Shown in pieces: positions 48,604 to 57,515 of a stretch of 64,000 bases of DNA (positions within the stretch are counted from its first letter, which is position 1; every line of letters starts with the position of its first letter). The stretch comes from Dryocola sp031988645 (GTDB taxonomy: Bacteria; Pseudomonadota; Gammaproteobacteria; Enterobacterales; Enterobacteriaceae): NCBI RefSeq assembly GCF_051307045.1, contig NZ_CP150452.1, forward strand, positions 806,001 through 870,000. Direction: 5' to 3'. The translations under genes were made by a program, and so were the position numbers. The notes beneath the pieces were generated by a model. That model was not told the origin of the DNA, did no database searches, and worked only from the letters and a program-made list of their open reading frames with translations.

Positions 48604-49200
48604 ATGGAACATATGATTAGTCTGTTCGTACGCGCGGTGTTTGTTGAAAACATGGCGCTCGCCTTCTTCCTCGGCATGTGTACTTTCCTTGCCGTGTCGA
48701 AGAAAGTCTCAACGGCGTTTGGCCTCGGCGTGGCGGTTACCGTCGTCCTTGGCATTTCAGTTCCGGCCAACAACCTGGTTTATAACCTGGTGCTACGCGA
48801 CGGCGCGCTGATGGCTGGGGTGGATCTCAGCTTCCTGAACTTCATCACCTTTATCGGCGTTATTGCGGCGCTGGTGCAGATTCTGGAGATGATCCTCGAT
48901 CGTTTCTTCCCGGCGCTCTACAACGCGCTGGGCATCTTCCTGCCGCTGATTACCGTGAACTGCGCCATCTTCGGCGGCGTGTCGTTTATGGTGCAGCGCG
49001 ACTACAGCTTTGGCGAATCCATCGTTTATGGTTTCGGCTCCGGCATCGGCTGGATGCTGGCGATTGTCGCCATGGCCGGTATTCGCGAGAGGATGAAATA
49101 CGCCAACGTGCCCGCAGGACTGCGCGGCTTAGGGATAACCTTTATCACCACCGGTTTGATGGCGCTGGGCTTTATGTCCTTCTCCGGCGTGCAGCTGTAA
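48604..49200 (+). CDS. nqrE: NqrE, Na+-NQR membrane subunit E
   Basis: A 198-residue six-helix subunit (MEHMISLFVRAVFVENMALAFFLGMCTFLAVSKK). Conserved Cys in LGMCTF and TVNCAIFGG match those coordinating the Fe centre with NqrD. 6 bases after nqrD and 12 before nqrF. Confidence 0.97.
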   Translation: MEHMISLFVRAVFVENMALAFFLGMCTFLAVSKKVSTAFGLGVAVTVVLGISVPANNLVYNLVLRDGALMAGVDLSFLNFITFIGVIAALVQILEMILDRFFPALYNALGIFLPLITVNCAIFGGVSFMVQRDYSFGESIVYGFGSGIGWMLAIVAMAGIRERMKYANVPAGLRGLGITFITTGLMALGFMSFSGVQL

Positions 49201-49212
49201 GGACGGAAAGTT

Positions 49213-50436
49213 ATGGAAATTATTCTTGGCGTAGTGATGTTCACGCTGATCGTTCTGGCGCTGGCGCTGCTGATTTTGTTCGCCAAATCAAAGCTGGTGA
49301 ATGCTGGCGACGTGCTGATTGAGATCAACAACGACGCGGACAAAAGGTTCCACGCGCCCGCCGGCGACAAGCTGCTTAACACGCTTTCAAGCCAGGGGAT
49401 CTTTATCTCCTCGGCCTGCGGCGGCGGCGGTTCCTGCGGGCAGTGCCGGGTAAAAATCAAAGAGGGCGGCGGGGATATTCTGCCCACCGAGCTTTCCCAC
49501 ATCAGCAAACGCGAGGCCAAAGAAGGCTGCCGGCTCGCCTGCCAGGTGGCGGTGAAGCAGGATATGAAAATCGAGCTGCCGGAGGAAATCTTCGGCGTCA
49601 AAAAATGGCAATGCGAAGTTATCTCTAACGACAACAAAGCGACGTTTATCAAAGAGCTGAAGCTGCGCATTCCGGACGGCGACGTGGTGCCGTTCCGCGC
49701 GGGGGGCTACATTCAGATCGAATCGCCGCCGCATCAGGTCAGCTACGCTGATTTTGACGTGCCGGAGAAGTACCGCGGCGACTGGGACAAATTCAACCTG
49801 TTCCGTTTCCAGTCGGTGGTGAAGGAGCCGTGCGTACGCGCTTACTCCATGGCGAACTATCCGGAAGAAGAGGGCATTATCATGCTCAACGTCCGTATCG
49901 CCACGCCGCCGCCGCACGTGCCCGACGCGCCGCCGGGGATTATGTCCTCCTACATCTGGTCGTTGAAGGCGGGCGATAAAGTGACTATTTCCGGGCCGTT
50001 TGGCGAATTCTTTGCCAAAGATACGGACGCCGAAATGGTGTTTATCGGCGGCGGCGCGGGCATGGCGCCTATGCGCTCGCACATTTTCGATCAGCTTAAG
50101 CGCCTGGGCAGCAAACGCAAAATCAGCTTCTGGTACGGCGCGCGTTCGCTGCGTGAAATGTTCTATGAAGATGAGTTTGCGCAGCTGGCGCGCGAAAACC
50201 CTAACTTCACCTTCAATGTGGCGCTTTCCGATCCGCAGCCGGAGGATAACTGGACGGGGTATACGGGCTTTATCCATAACGTGTTGCTGGAAAACTACCT
50301 GCGTAACCATCCCGCGCCGGAAGACTGCGAATTTTATATGTGCGGGCCGCCGATGATGAACGCGGCGGTGATTAAAATGCTCAAAGACCTGGGCGTGGAG
50401 GATGAAAACATCATGCTCGACGACTTCGGCGGCTGA
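49213..50436 (+). CDS. nqrF: NqrF, Na+-NQR NADH-oxidising subunit
   Basis: A 407-residue electron-entry subunit. One N-terminal helix (about 3-24), a 2Fe-2S ferredoxin domain with cysteines in CGGGGSCGQC and CRLACQ (about 70-111), then a ferredoxin-NADP reductase-like FAD domain (RAYSMANYPEE, about 210) and NADH domain (FIGGGAGMAPMRSH, about 276; CGPPMMNAAV, about 377). Complete. Confidence 0.97.
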   Translation: MEIILGVVMFTLIVLALALLILFAKSKLVNAGDVLIEINNDADKRFHAPAGDKLLNTLSSQGIFISSACGGGGSCGQCRVKIKEGGGDILPTELSHISKREAKEGCRLACQVAVKQDMKIELPEEIFGVKKWQCEVISNDNKATFIKELKLRIPDGDVVPFRAGGYIQIESPPHQVSYADFDVPEKYRGDWDKFNLFRFQSVVKEPCVRAYSMANYPEEEGIIMLNVRIATPPPHVPDAPPGIMSSYIWSLKAGDKVTISGPFGEFFAKDTDAEMVFIGGGAGMAPMRSHIFDQLKRLGSKRKISFWYGARSLREMFYEDEFAQLARENPNFTFNVALSDPQPEDNWTGYTGFIHNVLLENYLRNHPAPEDCEFYMCGPPMMNAAVIKMLKDLGVEDENIMLDDFGG

Positions 50437-50447
50437 CAGGAGCGCTT

Positions 50448-50663
50448 ATGCTGACCGTATTTATCGCGACCTTCGCCATTTTTCTGCTGGTTGTTTTTGG
50501 CATGTCGCTGGGCTTTATCGTTAAGCGCAAAGCCATCCAGGGCAGCTGCGGCGGAATCACCGCCCTGGGAATGGAAAAGGCGTGTAACTGCCCGGAACCC
50601 TGCGACGCGCGCAAAAAGCGCATGGCGCGGGAAGCGAAACGGCAGGATTTACGTATTCTATAA
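50448..50663 (+). CDS. nqrM: NqrM, Na+-NQR maturation factor
   Basis: A 71-residue protein with one N-terminal helix (VFIATFAIFLLVVFGMSLGFIV) and four conserved cysteines, GSCGGI and KACNCPEPCD. In Vibrio NqrM is needed to deliver or insert iron into the NqrD/NqrE centre. 11 bases after nqrF, last gene of the operon. Confidence 0.95.
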   Translation: MLTVFIATFAIFLLVVFGMSLGFIVKRKAIQGSCGGITALGMEKACNCPEPCDARKKRMAREAKRQDLRIL

Positions 50664-50915
50664 AGGGTAGCGGTGGATGGCGCTTTGCTTATCCACCCTA
50701 CAACACCAAACCCGCAGGTCGGGTAAGCAAAGCGCCACCCGATATTCCCCGGCGAAATCCCCAAGATTGGTAGGCCGGGTCAGCGAAGCGCCACCCGACA
50801 TTCCACGTCGAAGCCCTCGAGATGGTGTAGGTCGGGTAAGCAAAGCGCCACCCGACATTCCACGGCGAAATCCCCGAGATTGGCAGGTCGGGTCAGCAAA
50901 GCGCCACCCGACGAA
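50664..50915. repeat. Cluster of REP-like elements between nqrM and dinB
   Basis: At least four or five units of the GTCGGGTAAGCAAAGCGCCACCCGA type stand in a row, in partly alternating orientation. The first is inverted (about 50673-50698) and the others begin near 50717, 50775, 50829 and 50887. The spacers also repeat (ATTCCACGGCGAAATCCCC-like). This accounts for most of the roughly 300-base gap before dinB. Confidence 0.85.
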
Positions 50916-50936
50916 TTGCCACAACCTTATTTCTAA

Positions 50937-50952
50937 CTGTATACTTATCCAG
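50937..50952. promoter_or_regulatory. LexA operator (SOS box) of dinB
   Basis: CTGTATACTTATCCAG has the CTG-N10-CAG form and differs little from the E. coli dinB box. It lies 22 bases before the dinB start. Confidence 0.9.
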
Positions 50953-50974
50953 TAAATAACCAGGTTGGATGAGC

Positions 50975-52032
50975 ATGCGTAAAATCATTCATGTCGATAT
51001 GGACTGCTTCTTCGCCGCCGTTGAGATGCGTGATAATCCAGCCCTGCGCGATATTCCCCTGGCGATTGGCGGCAGCGCGCAGCGGCGCGGCGTCATCAGT
51101 ACCGCAAATTATCCGGCGCGCAAATACGGCGTACACAGCGCCATGTCCACGGCGATGGCGCTGAAGCTCTGCCCGCACCTCACCTTGCTGCCGGGGCGCT
51201 TCGACGCCTACAAAGAAGCCTCTAACCATATTCGGGAAATCTTCTCGCGCTATACCCCTTTAATCGAACCCCTTTCGCTGGACGAGGCGCCTATCTGGAT
51301 GTTTCAGACAGCCCGCACTGCCACGGCTCCGCCACGCTGATTGCGCGTGAGATTCGCCAGGCGATTTCCGATGAGCTCAATCTCACGGCCTCGGCGGGGA
51401 TCGCCCCGGTTAAGTTCCTCGCCAAAATCGCCTCCGATCTCAACAAGCCAAACGGGCAGTACGTCATCACACCTGAAGACGTGCCGGCTTTTTTAGAAAC
51501 CCTGCCGCTTGGCAAAATTCCCGGCGTCGGCAAAGTGACCGCAGGAAAGCTTGAAAGCCTTGGGTTACGCACCTGCGCCGACGTGCAGAAAACCGATCTG
51601 GCCTCGTTGTTAAAGCGTTTTGGAAAGTTTGGCCGCGTAATCTGGGAGCGCAGCCAGGGCATAGACGAACGGCAAATCAGCAACGACCGGCAGCGTAAAT
51701 CCGTCGGCGTTGAAAAAACGCTGGCGGAAGATATTCACGAATGGGAAGAGTGCGAGGCCATCATCGAACATCTCTATCAGGAGCTCGAAAGAAGGCTGAA
51801 GAAGGTAAAGCCCGACCTGCTGATTGCCCGCCAGGGCGTCAAACTCAAATTTAATGACTTTCAGCAAACCACCCAGGAACACGTCTGGCCGCAGCTTAAC
51901 AAAGCCGATTTGATAGCTATCGCCAGGAAGACCTGGAGTGAACGCCGGCAGGCGCGGGGCGTAAGGCTGGTGGGGCTGCACGTCACGCTGCTGGATCCGC
52001 AGCTGGAGCGGCAGCTTCTGCTGGGGCTGTAA
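50975..52032 (+). CDS. dinB: DinB, DNA polymerase IV (frameshifted)
   Basis: A Y-family translesion polymerase. N-terminal IHVDMDCFFAAVE holds catalytic Asp8, and PLSLDEA holds Asp103-Glu104 immediately before the break. The frame is lost at 51286-51291, GAGGCGCCTAT: removing 2 bases gives LDEAYLDVSDSPHCHGSATLIAREI and a 351-residue protein, exactly the E. coli length. The rest (thumb, little finger, C-terminal clamp peptide RQLLLGL) is intact. I chose ATG 50975 (MRKIIHVDMD); ATG 50969 is also possible. SOS-controlled by the LexA box. Confidence 0.92.
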
Positions 52033-52056
52033 AAAAGCCTCTCCGGGGAGAGGCTT
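52031..52056 (-). terminator. pepD terminator
   Basis: A perfect AAGCCTCTCC / GGAGAGGCTT-type hairpin (52035-52056) with a T-run on the minus strand, between convergent dinB and pepD. Confidence 0.85.
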
Positions 52057-52079
52057 AGGAAGTCTGTATAAAGACGAAC

Positions 52080-53537
52080 TTACTTCGCAGGAATCGCTTT
52101 TAGCAGCTCGGTCAGCAGAGTCCAGTACTGGCCCACGCTTTCGATATGCACCTGCTCGTCCGGCGAGTGGGGCCCGGTGATAGTTGGCCCGATGGAAACC
52201 ATATCCATATCCGGATAAGGCTTTTTGAACAGCCCGCATTCCAGACCCGCATGGATAACCATGATGTTAGGCGTCTTGTTGAACAGCTTCTGGTAGGTTT
52301 CGCGCACAAGGCCCATGACCGGAGAGTTTGCATCCGGCTGCCAGCCAGGATAGCTGCCCTTGGCGATGGTCTGCGCGCCGGCCAGCTGGCCCAGCGATTT
52401 GAGCATGTCGACCACGTAATCTTTACCGGTGTCGATAAGAGAACGAATCAGGCAGATGATTTCAGCGCTCTCTTCGCTCAGGGTAACCACGCCCACGTTC
52501 AGCGAGGTTTCCACCACGCCTTTGACCGCGTCGGAATTACGGATGACGCCGTTTGGCGTCGCGTTCAGCAGCTTAATGAAGGTATCGCGGCTGCCGGCGG
52601 TCAGCGCAGGCTGGGTATTGCTGACAGGCTCAACCAGGACGGTGGTGTTTTTCTCTACCGCGCCCAGTTCGTTTTTCAAAATCGCCAGGAAATTGTCCGC
52701 CAGCTCTTTCAGCAGCGCCGCTTTATCAGCAGGCACCGCCAGAATGGCAGAGCCTTCACGTGGGATAGCGTTGCGCAGCGTGCCGCCGTTAAGGTCGATC
52801 AGGCGCGCATCCAGTTCCGCGGCGTGAGCGAACAGGAAACGGGCCAGCAGCTTGTTGGCGTTGCCTAAACCCAGGTGAATTTCGGCGCCGGAGTGGCCGC
52901 CTTTTAAGCCCTTGATGGTCAGCTTATAGGTTTCGAAACCGGCCGGAACCGCTTCGCGTTGCACAGGCAGCGTGGTGATAAAATCGATCCCGCCCGCGCA
53001 GCCCATGTAGATCTCGCCTTCTTCTTCGGAGTCGGTGTTGATCAGGATATCGGCCTGCAGCCAGCCTGCCTGCAGACCAAATGCGCCGTCCATACCGGCT
53101 TCTTCGGTCATGGTCAGCAGCACTTCCAGCGGGCCGTGGGCCACGGTTTCGTCAGCCAGCACCGCCAGCGCAGAGGCCATACCGATGCCGTTATCCGCGC
53201 CAAGCGTGGTGCCGCGGGCTTTTACCCACTCGCCGTCAATATAAGGCTGGATAGGATCTTTGGTGAAGTCATGCACGGTATCGTTGTTTTTCTGCGGCAC
53301 CATATCAAGGTGAGCCTGCAGCACGACCGCTTTGCGGTTTTCCATGCCTGCGGTGGCAGGCTTGCGGATCAGGATATTGCCGACCTGGTCGCGTTCTACG
53401 TGTAACCCTTTTTCTTTTGCCCAGGACAGGATGTGTTCCGCCAGTTGCTCTTCATGATAAGAAGGGTGCGGAATAGAACAGATTTTGGCAAAAATATCCC
53501 ACAGCGGCTGCGGAGATAATTGAGACAATTCAGACAC
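52080..53537 (-). CDS. pepD: PepD, aminoacyl-histidine dipeptidase (peptidase D)
   Basis: A 485-residue M20C metallopeptidase that cleaves Xaa-His dipeptides such as carnosine. Metal and catalytic residues are in LQAHLDMVPQKN (about 77), GADNGIGMASA (about 119), TMTEEAGMDGA (about 149) and NTDSEEEGE (about 172); a C-terminal His lies in ECGLFKKPYPDMDMVSIGPTITGPHSP. The GTG start at 53537 (reading MSELSQLSPQPLWDIFAKI) has AAGGAG 5 bases ahead and gives the E. coli length; the longer open frame is not coding. Confidence 0.97.
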   Translation of the reverse strand: MSELSQLSPQPLWDIFAKICSIPHPSYHEEQLAEHILSWAKEKGLHVERDQVGNILIRKPATAGMENRKAVVLQAHLDMVPQKNNDTVHDFTKDPIQPYIDGEWVKARGTTLGADNGIGMASALAVLADETVAHGPLEVLLTMTEEAGMDGAFGLQAGWLQADILINTDSEEEGEIYMGCAGGIDFITTLPVQREAVPAGFETYKLTIKGLKGGHSGAEIHLGLGNANKLLARFLFAHAAELDARLIDLNGGTLRNAIPREGSAILAVPADKAALLKELADNFLAILKNELGAVEKNTTVLVEPVSNTQPALTAGSRDTFIKLLNATPNGVIRNSDAVKGVVETSLNVGVVTLSEESAEIICLIRSLIDTGKDYVVDMLKSLGQLAGAQTIAKGSYPGWQPDANSPVMGLVRETYQKLFNKTPNIMVIHAGLECGLFKKPYPDMDMVSIGPTITGPHSPDEQVHIESVGQYWTLLTELLKAIPAK

Positions 53538-53802
53538 GTTAGGTCTCCTTGACATCGACTCGGCTAAGAATTTTTTGGCACACAGGCCAGTGGCTGACCT
53601 GTTTGATATACACCACAAGCAGGGCTTGCGCGATGGTTCGAGAATACCACTAACTCTTCGGGCATGACGACCCAATCCACTTAAAAACCGCCGCCGCCCA
53701 CCCGCAGTACTGGTTTTTAGTGCGCCAGATCTCTATAATCTCGCGCAACCAAAACCCCTTTGAACATTTTTAAGCCGTTAATAATAGGCCGGGACACTTC
53801 AC

Positions 53803-54261
53803 ATGAGCGAAAAATACGTCGTCACCTGGGACATGTTGCAGATTCACGCCCGCAAGCTGGCGAGCCGCCTGCTGCCTGCCGAACAGTGGAAAGGCATCAT
53901 TGCCGTTAGCCGTGGTGGTCTGGTTCCGGGCGCGCTGCTGGCGCGTGAGCTGGGTATTCGTCATGTTGATACCGTATGTATTTCCAGCTATGACCATGAC
54001 AACCAGCGCGAGCTGACCGTCCTCAAACGTGCTGAAGGCGACGGCGAAGGCTTTATCGTTATCGACGATCTGGTTGATACCGGCGGCACCGCGGTTGCGA
54101 TTCGCGAAATGTACCCGAAAGCGCATTTCGTCACTATCTTTGCCAAGCCGGCAGGCCAGCCGCTGGTAGACGATTATGTTATTGATATCCCACAGAACAC
54201 CTGGATTGAGCAGCCGTGGGATATGGGCGTAGTGTTCGTCCCGCCGCTGGCCGGCCGTTAA
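53803..54261 (+). CDS. gpt: Gpt, xanthine-guanine phosphoribosyltransferase
   Basis: A 152-residue purine salvage enzyme converting xanthine, guanine and hypoxanthine with PRPP to nucleotides. The PRPP motif is VIDDLVDTGGTA (about 86-97) and the flexible loop SSYDHDNQREL (about 64). It is divergent from pepD, with 265 bases between the starts in which I see no other gene. It is part of the core synteny, not of the purine-catabolic block. Confidence 0.97.
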   Translation: MSEKYVVTWDMLQIHARKLASRLLPAEQWKGIIAVSRGGLVPGALLARELGIRHVDTVCISSYDHDNQRELTVLKRAEGDGEGFIVIDDLVDTGGTAVAIREMYPKAHFVTIFAKPAGQPLVDDYVIDIPQNTWIEQPWDMGVVFVPPLAGR

Positions 54262-54288
54262 TACCCCTACATAATTTGCATTCATTTA

Positions 54289-54310
54289 CGCCCGGCGCCG
54301 CCGGGCGTTT
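54289..54310 (+). terminator. gpt terminator
   Basis: CGCCCGGCG / CGCCGGGCG stem followed by TTTG; moderately short T-tract. Confidence 0.7.
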
Positions 54311-54375
54311 GTGTTATTTGGCTGGCGACAGAGTACAATACTGCGTTCCTGACGTTTCATGGAGGCAGAAAACCG

Positions 54376-55623
54376 ATGTCACAGGCCAACCTTAGTGAAG
54401 TTCTGTTTAAACCACGCTTTAAGCACCCGGAGACATCGACGTTAGTTCGTCGCTCTCAGCACCACGCTGCCCCCGCTATTCAATCCGCGCTTGATGGTAA
54501 AACCGTTCCCCACTGGTATCGCATGGTCAACCGGCTGATGTGGATCTGGCGCGGCGTCGATCCGCGTGAAATTCTCGAGGTGCAGGCGCGCATCGTCTGC
54601 TGTAACGAAGAGCGCACGGACGATGAGCTGTACGACACCATCGTGGGCTATCGCGGCGGCAACTGGATCTACGAATGGTCGAAACAGGCGATGCTGTGGC
54701 AGCAAAAGGCCAATCAGGAAACCGCTGAGGCGCAAAAGGGCAAATACTGGCTGCAGGCGGCGAACCTCTACAGCATCGCGGCGTATCCGCACCTGAAAGG
54801 GGACGTGCTGGCCGAGCAGGCGCAGGTGCTCGCCAACCGGGCTTTTGAAGAGGCGGCTCCCCGCCTTTCCGGAGACCTGCGGGAAATTGAATTCACCATC
54901 ACCGGCGGCAGCTCGATTACCGGTTTTCTGCATATGCCGAAAGATTCGCAGGGCCCTTTCCCGACGGTGCTGATGTGCGGCGGCCTGGACGCTTTGCAAA
55001 GCGACTATTACACCCTGTTTGAAAAATACTTCGCGCCGCAGGGCATTGCGATGCTGACCATCGATATGCCGTCGGTAGGGTACTCCTCGAAATGGAAGCT
55101 CACCCAGGACTCCAGCCAGCTTCACCAGCACGTGTTAAAAGCCCTGCCGAACGTGCCGTGGGTCGATCACACCCGCGTCGCCGCCTTTGGCTTCCGCTTT
55201 GGGGCAAACGTCGCGGTTCGCCTGGCCTACCTTGAAGCGCCGCGTCTGAAAGCCGTCGCCTGTCTTGGGCCGGTGGTGCACAGCCTGCTGAGCGATCCGG
55301 CGCGCCAGGCATTGGTGCCGGAAATGTATATTGACGTTCTGGCGAGCCGTTTGGGCATGAACGATGCCGCGGACAGCGCGCTGAGCGTCGAGCTGAACCG
55401 CTACTCGTTAAAGACGCAGGGCCTGCTCGGCCGACGTTGCCCGACGCCAATGCTGTCGGGGTTTTGGGCCAACGATCCCTTCAGCCCGGAAGAAGAGTCG
55501 CGTTTAATTACTTCGTCATCTGCCGATGGCAAGCTGTTGTCGATTCCGTTTAATCCGGTGTATAAAAATTTTGACAGCGCTTTAAAAGAAATTACCGCCT
55601 GGATTAAACAAAGATTGCGTTAA
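54376..55623 (+). CDS. frsA: FrsA (YafA), fermentation-respiration switch protein
   Basis: A 415-residue alpha/beta-hydrolase-fold protein co-linear with E. coli FrsA. The nucleophile-elbow position reads AAFGFRFGANVAVRLAYL (about 270) without the usual serine, as in E. coli. FrsA was first described as a partner of unphosphorylated EIIA-Glc that promotes fermentation; claims of enzymatic activity remain disputed. 114 bases after gpt with its own ribosome site (GGAGG). Confidence 0.95.
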   Translation: MSQANLSEVLFKPRFKHPETSTLVRRSQHHAAPAIQSALDGKTVPHWYRMVNRLMWIWRGVDPREILEVQARIVCCNEERTDDELYDTIVGYRGGNWIYEWSKQAMLWQQKANQETAEAQKGKYWLQAANLYSIAAYPHLKGDVLAEQAQVLANRAFEEAAPRLSGDLREIEFTITGGSSITGFLHMPKDSQGPFPTVLMCGGLDALQSDYYTLFEKYFAPQGIAMLTIDMPSVGYSSKWKLTQDSSQLHQHVLKALPNVPWVDHTRVAAFGFRFGANVAVRLAYLEAPRLKAVACLGPVVHSLLSDPARQALVPEMYIDVLASRLGMNDAADSALSVELNRYSLKTQGLLGRRCPTPMLSGFWANDPFSPEEESRLITSSSADGKLLSIPFNPVYKNFDSALKEITAWIKQRLR

Positions 55624-55679
55624 AAATTTGCTAAATTTTATCGGTTTGGTAAAACAGAGCTTCACAACAGGAGATCGCA

Positions 55680-56081
55680 ATGACGTTACCGAGTGGACAC
55701 CCGAAAGGTAGACTGATCAAAAAATTTGCCGCCCTTGGCCCCTATATCCGGGAAGAGCAGTGCGAAGACAACCGTTTCTTCTTCGACTGCCTGGCAGTAT
55801 GCGTCAACGTGAAACCTGCGCCAGAGCTGCGTGAGTTCTGGGGCTGGTGGATGGAGCTGGAAGCGCAGGAAAAGCAGTTTACCTACACCTATCACTTTGG
55901 TCTGTTCGACAAACACGGCAACTGGACCACCACGGCTTCCAAAGACAAAGAAATAGACGACAGGCTGGAACAAACGCTGCGCGGATTCCATGAGCGCCTG
56001 CGCGACCTCTTAAAAACGTTAAATATGGATTTGGTGCCGGCCAAAGATTTTGCAGATAAGCCCGTCAAACTCTCCGCATAA
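55680..56081 (+). CDS. crl: Crl, sigma-S RNA polymerase assembly factor
   Basis: A 133-residue sigma-S-binding protein (MTLPSGHPKGRLIKKFAALGPYIREEQCEDNRFFFDCLAVC...) that favours assembly of RpoS holoenzyme and thereby curli and stationary-phase genes. Conserved FWGWWMELEA and HFGLFDKHG segments. ACAGGAG precedes the ATG. Convergent with phoE, sharing the hairpin at 56088. Confidence 0.96.
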   Translation: MTLPSGHPKGRLIKKFAALGPYIREEQCEDNRFFFDCLAVCVNVKPAPELREFWGWWMELEAQEKQFTYTYHFGLFDKHGNWTTTASKDKEIDDRLEQTLRGFHERLRDLLKTLNMDLVPAKDFADKPVKLSA

Positions 56082-56087
56082 AAGAAA

Positions 56088-56113
56088 TCGCCCTTCCTTT
56101 GCAGGAAGGGCGA
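56088..56113. terminator. Hairpin terminator between crl and phoE
   Basis: TCGCCCTTCC and GGAAGGGCGA pair around a 6-base loop between convergent genes. The T-tract is poor on both strands. Confidence 0.7.
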
Positions 56114-56125
56114 GCAGATAATCAA

Positions 56126-57223
56126 TCAGAACTGATAAACCAGACCCAGCGCAACCACATCATCGGTGTTCAGACCAAGAGCGTTGTCATCGTCAAGGCG
56201 GTTAATTTTATAGTCTACGTAGGTGGACATATTTTTATTGAAATAATAGGTCGCCGCGACGTCGATATATTTCACCAGGTCCGCATCGCCAACGCCTTCA
56301 ATATCTTTACCTTTCGACTGCACATAGCCGATGGAAGGACGCAGGCCGAAGTCGAACTGATATTGCGCAATAACTTCGAACGCTTGGTTTTTATTGGCGA
56401 AGCCGCTGACGGCAGTATTAACCCCGCCAATCGATGCCGTACCGGAAATGGGCGTCATATTACGAGTTTCCGCATACATCGCGCCCAGATACACATTGTT
56501 GGCGTCGTATTTTAAGCCGCCGGTCCAGGCTTCAGCGTTATCGCCCTGGCCGTAAGCGCCGTTTTTCTGCACCAGGGTACGGTTCGACCGGGTATAGGCG
56601 CCGCCTACGCTTACGCCGCTATCGCCAAGCTCATAAGTCAGGGAAGTACCGAAGCCGTCGCCGTTGGCCTTGCTTGCCGCGCGGCCGTCGTTCTCATTTT
56701 TCCCCTGGTACTGTAAGGCGAATTTCAGGCCGTCGACCAGGCCGAAGAAATCCGTATTGCGGTAGGTGGCCAGGCCGTTGGCGCGGCCGGTCATAAAGTT
56801 ATCGGCTTTGGTGTAAGAGTCATCGCCGAATTCCGGCATCATATCGGTCCAGGAGGCGATGTTATATAACACGCCGTAATTACGGCCATAATCGAAGGAG
56901 CCTAAATCACCCGCTTTCAGACCGGCGAAGGCCAGACGCGTTTTGGCGGTATTGGCATCGCTTTCCGCTTTGTTGGCCGCAACCTGATACTCCCACTGGC
57001 CAAATCCGGTCAGCTGTTCGTTAATTTGCGTTTCACCTTTAAAACCCAGGCGAATATAAGACTGATCGCCATCAACACTGTTGTTATCGCTAAGATAATG
57101 CTCGGCCTTCACCTTTCCATAGAGATCTAATTTATTTCCATTCTTATTAAAAATCTCAGCGGCATGAGAAGCGGTTGATGCGGCAATACCCAGTACCATT
57201 AATGCCAGTGTGGTCTTTTTCAT
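56126..57223 (-). CDS. phoE: PhoE, phosphate-starvation-inducible outer-membrane porin
   Basis: A 365-residue trimeric general porin of the OmpC/OmpF/PhoE family, anion-preferring in E. coli. Signal peptide MKKTTLALMVLGIAASTASHA then AEIFNKNGNKLDLYGKVKAEHYLSDN. The constriction-loop motif GDDSYTKADNFMTGRANGLATYRN and the terminal GLVYQF (C-terminal Phe for BAM recognition) are intact. Assignment to PhoE rests on position (crl-phoE-proB) and on the PhoB box upstream. Confidence 0.93.
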   Translation of the reverse strand: MKKTTLALMVLGIAASTASHAAEIFNKNGNKLDLYGKVKAEHYLSDNNSVDGDQSYIRLGFKGETQINEQLTGFGQWEYQVAANKAESDANTAKTRLAFAGLKAGDLGSFDYGRNYGVLYNIASWTDMMPEFGDDSYTKADNFMTGRANGLATYRNTDFFGLVDGLKFALQYQGKNENDGRAASKANGDGFGTSLTYELGDSGVSVGGAYTRSNRTLVQKNGAYGQGDNAEAWTGGLKYDANNVYLGAMYAETRNMTPISGTASIGGVNTAVSGFANKNQAFEVIAQYQFDFGLRPSIGYVQSKGKDIEGVGDADLVKYIDVAATYYFNKNMSTYVDYKINRLDDDNALGLNTDDVVALGLVYQF

Positions 57224-57305
57224 TTTTCATCCCAAATATGATTACGCGCTAAATTTAATCGGGCGGTATCCCGTTTAAAAACGCAGAGAGTTTTATCGTT
57301 TGGAG

Positions 57306-57323
57306 ATGAAAGATTTATGACAA
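57306..57323 (-). promoter_or_regulatory. PhoB box of phoE
   Basis: The reverse strand reads TTGTCATAAATCTTTCAT, two 7-base CTGTCAT-like repeats around an AAAT spacer, about 83 bases before the phoE start. Induction by phosphate starvation is expected. Confidence 0.85.
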
Positions 57324-57515
57324 GCTAAGATAAAGTTTAAATAAAGGTAAAAAAGTTTTTTAGTCATAAAATTGTCAAACTCTACCGCTACGCTTAATGA
57401 TCTGGCTCGGTTTGTTGCGTCTTTTCCCTTAGCGCCTGTTGGCAAGCCGCGCCAGTCCTGCTACAACGTCATCTGGCCTTTAATTTTTCTAATTTCGTTG
57501 AAACGGCAGAGAATC

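Noticed and set aside
49387..50310. Minus-strand open frame (307 codons) opposite nqrF
   Set aside because: Shadow of a fully motif-supported nqrF.
55180..55220. Loss of the catalytic serine in FrsA as a strain-specific defect
   Set aside because: E. coli FrsA reads the same GFRFGAN at this position, so it is a family trait.
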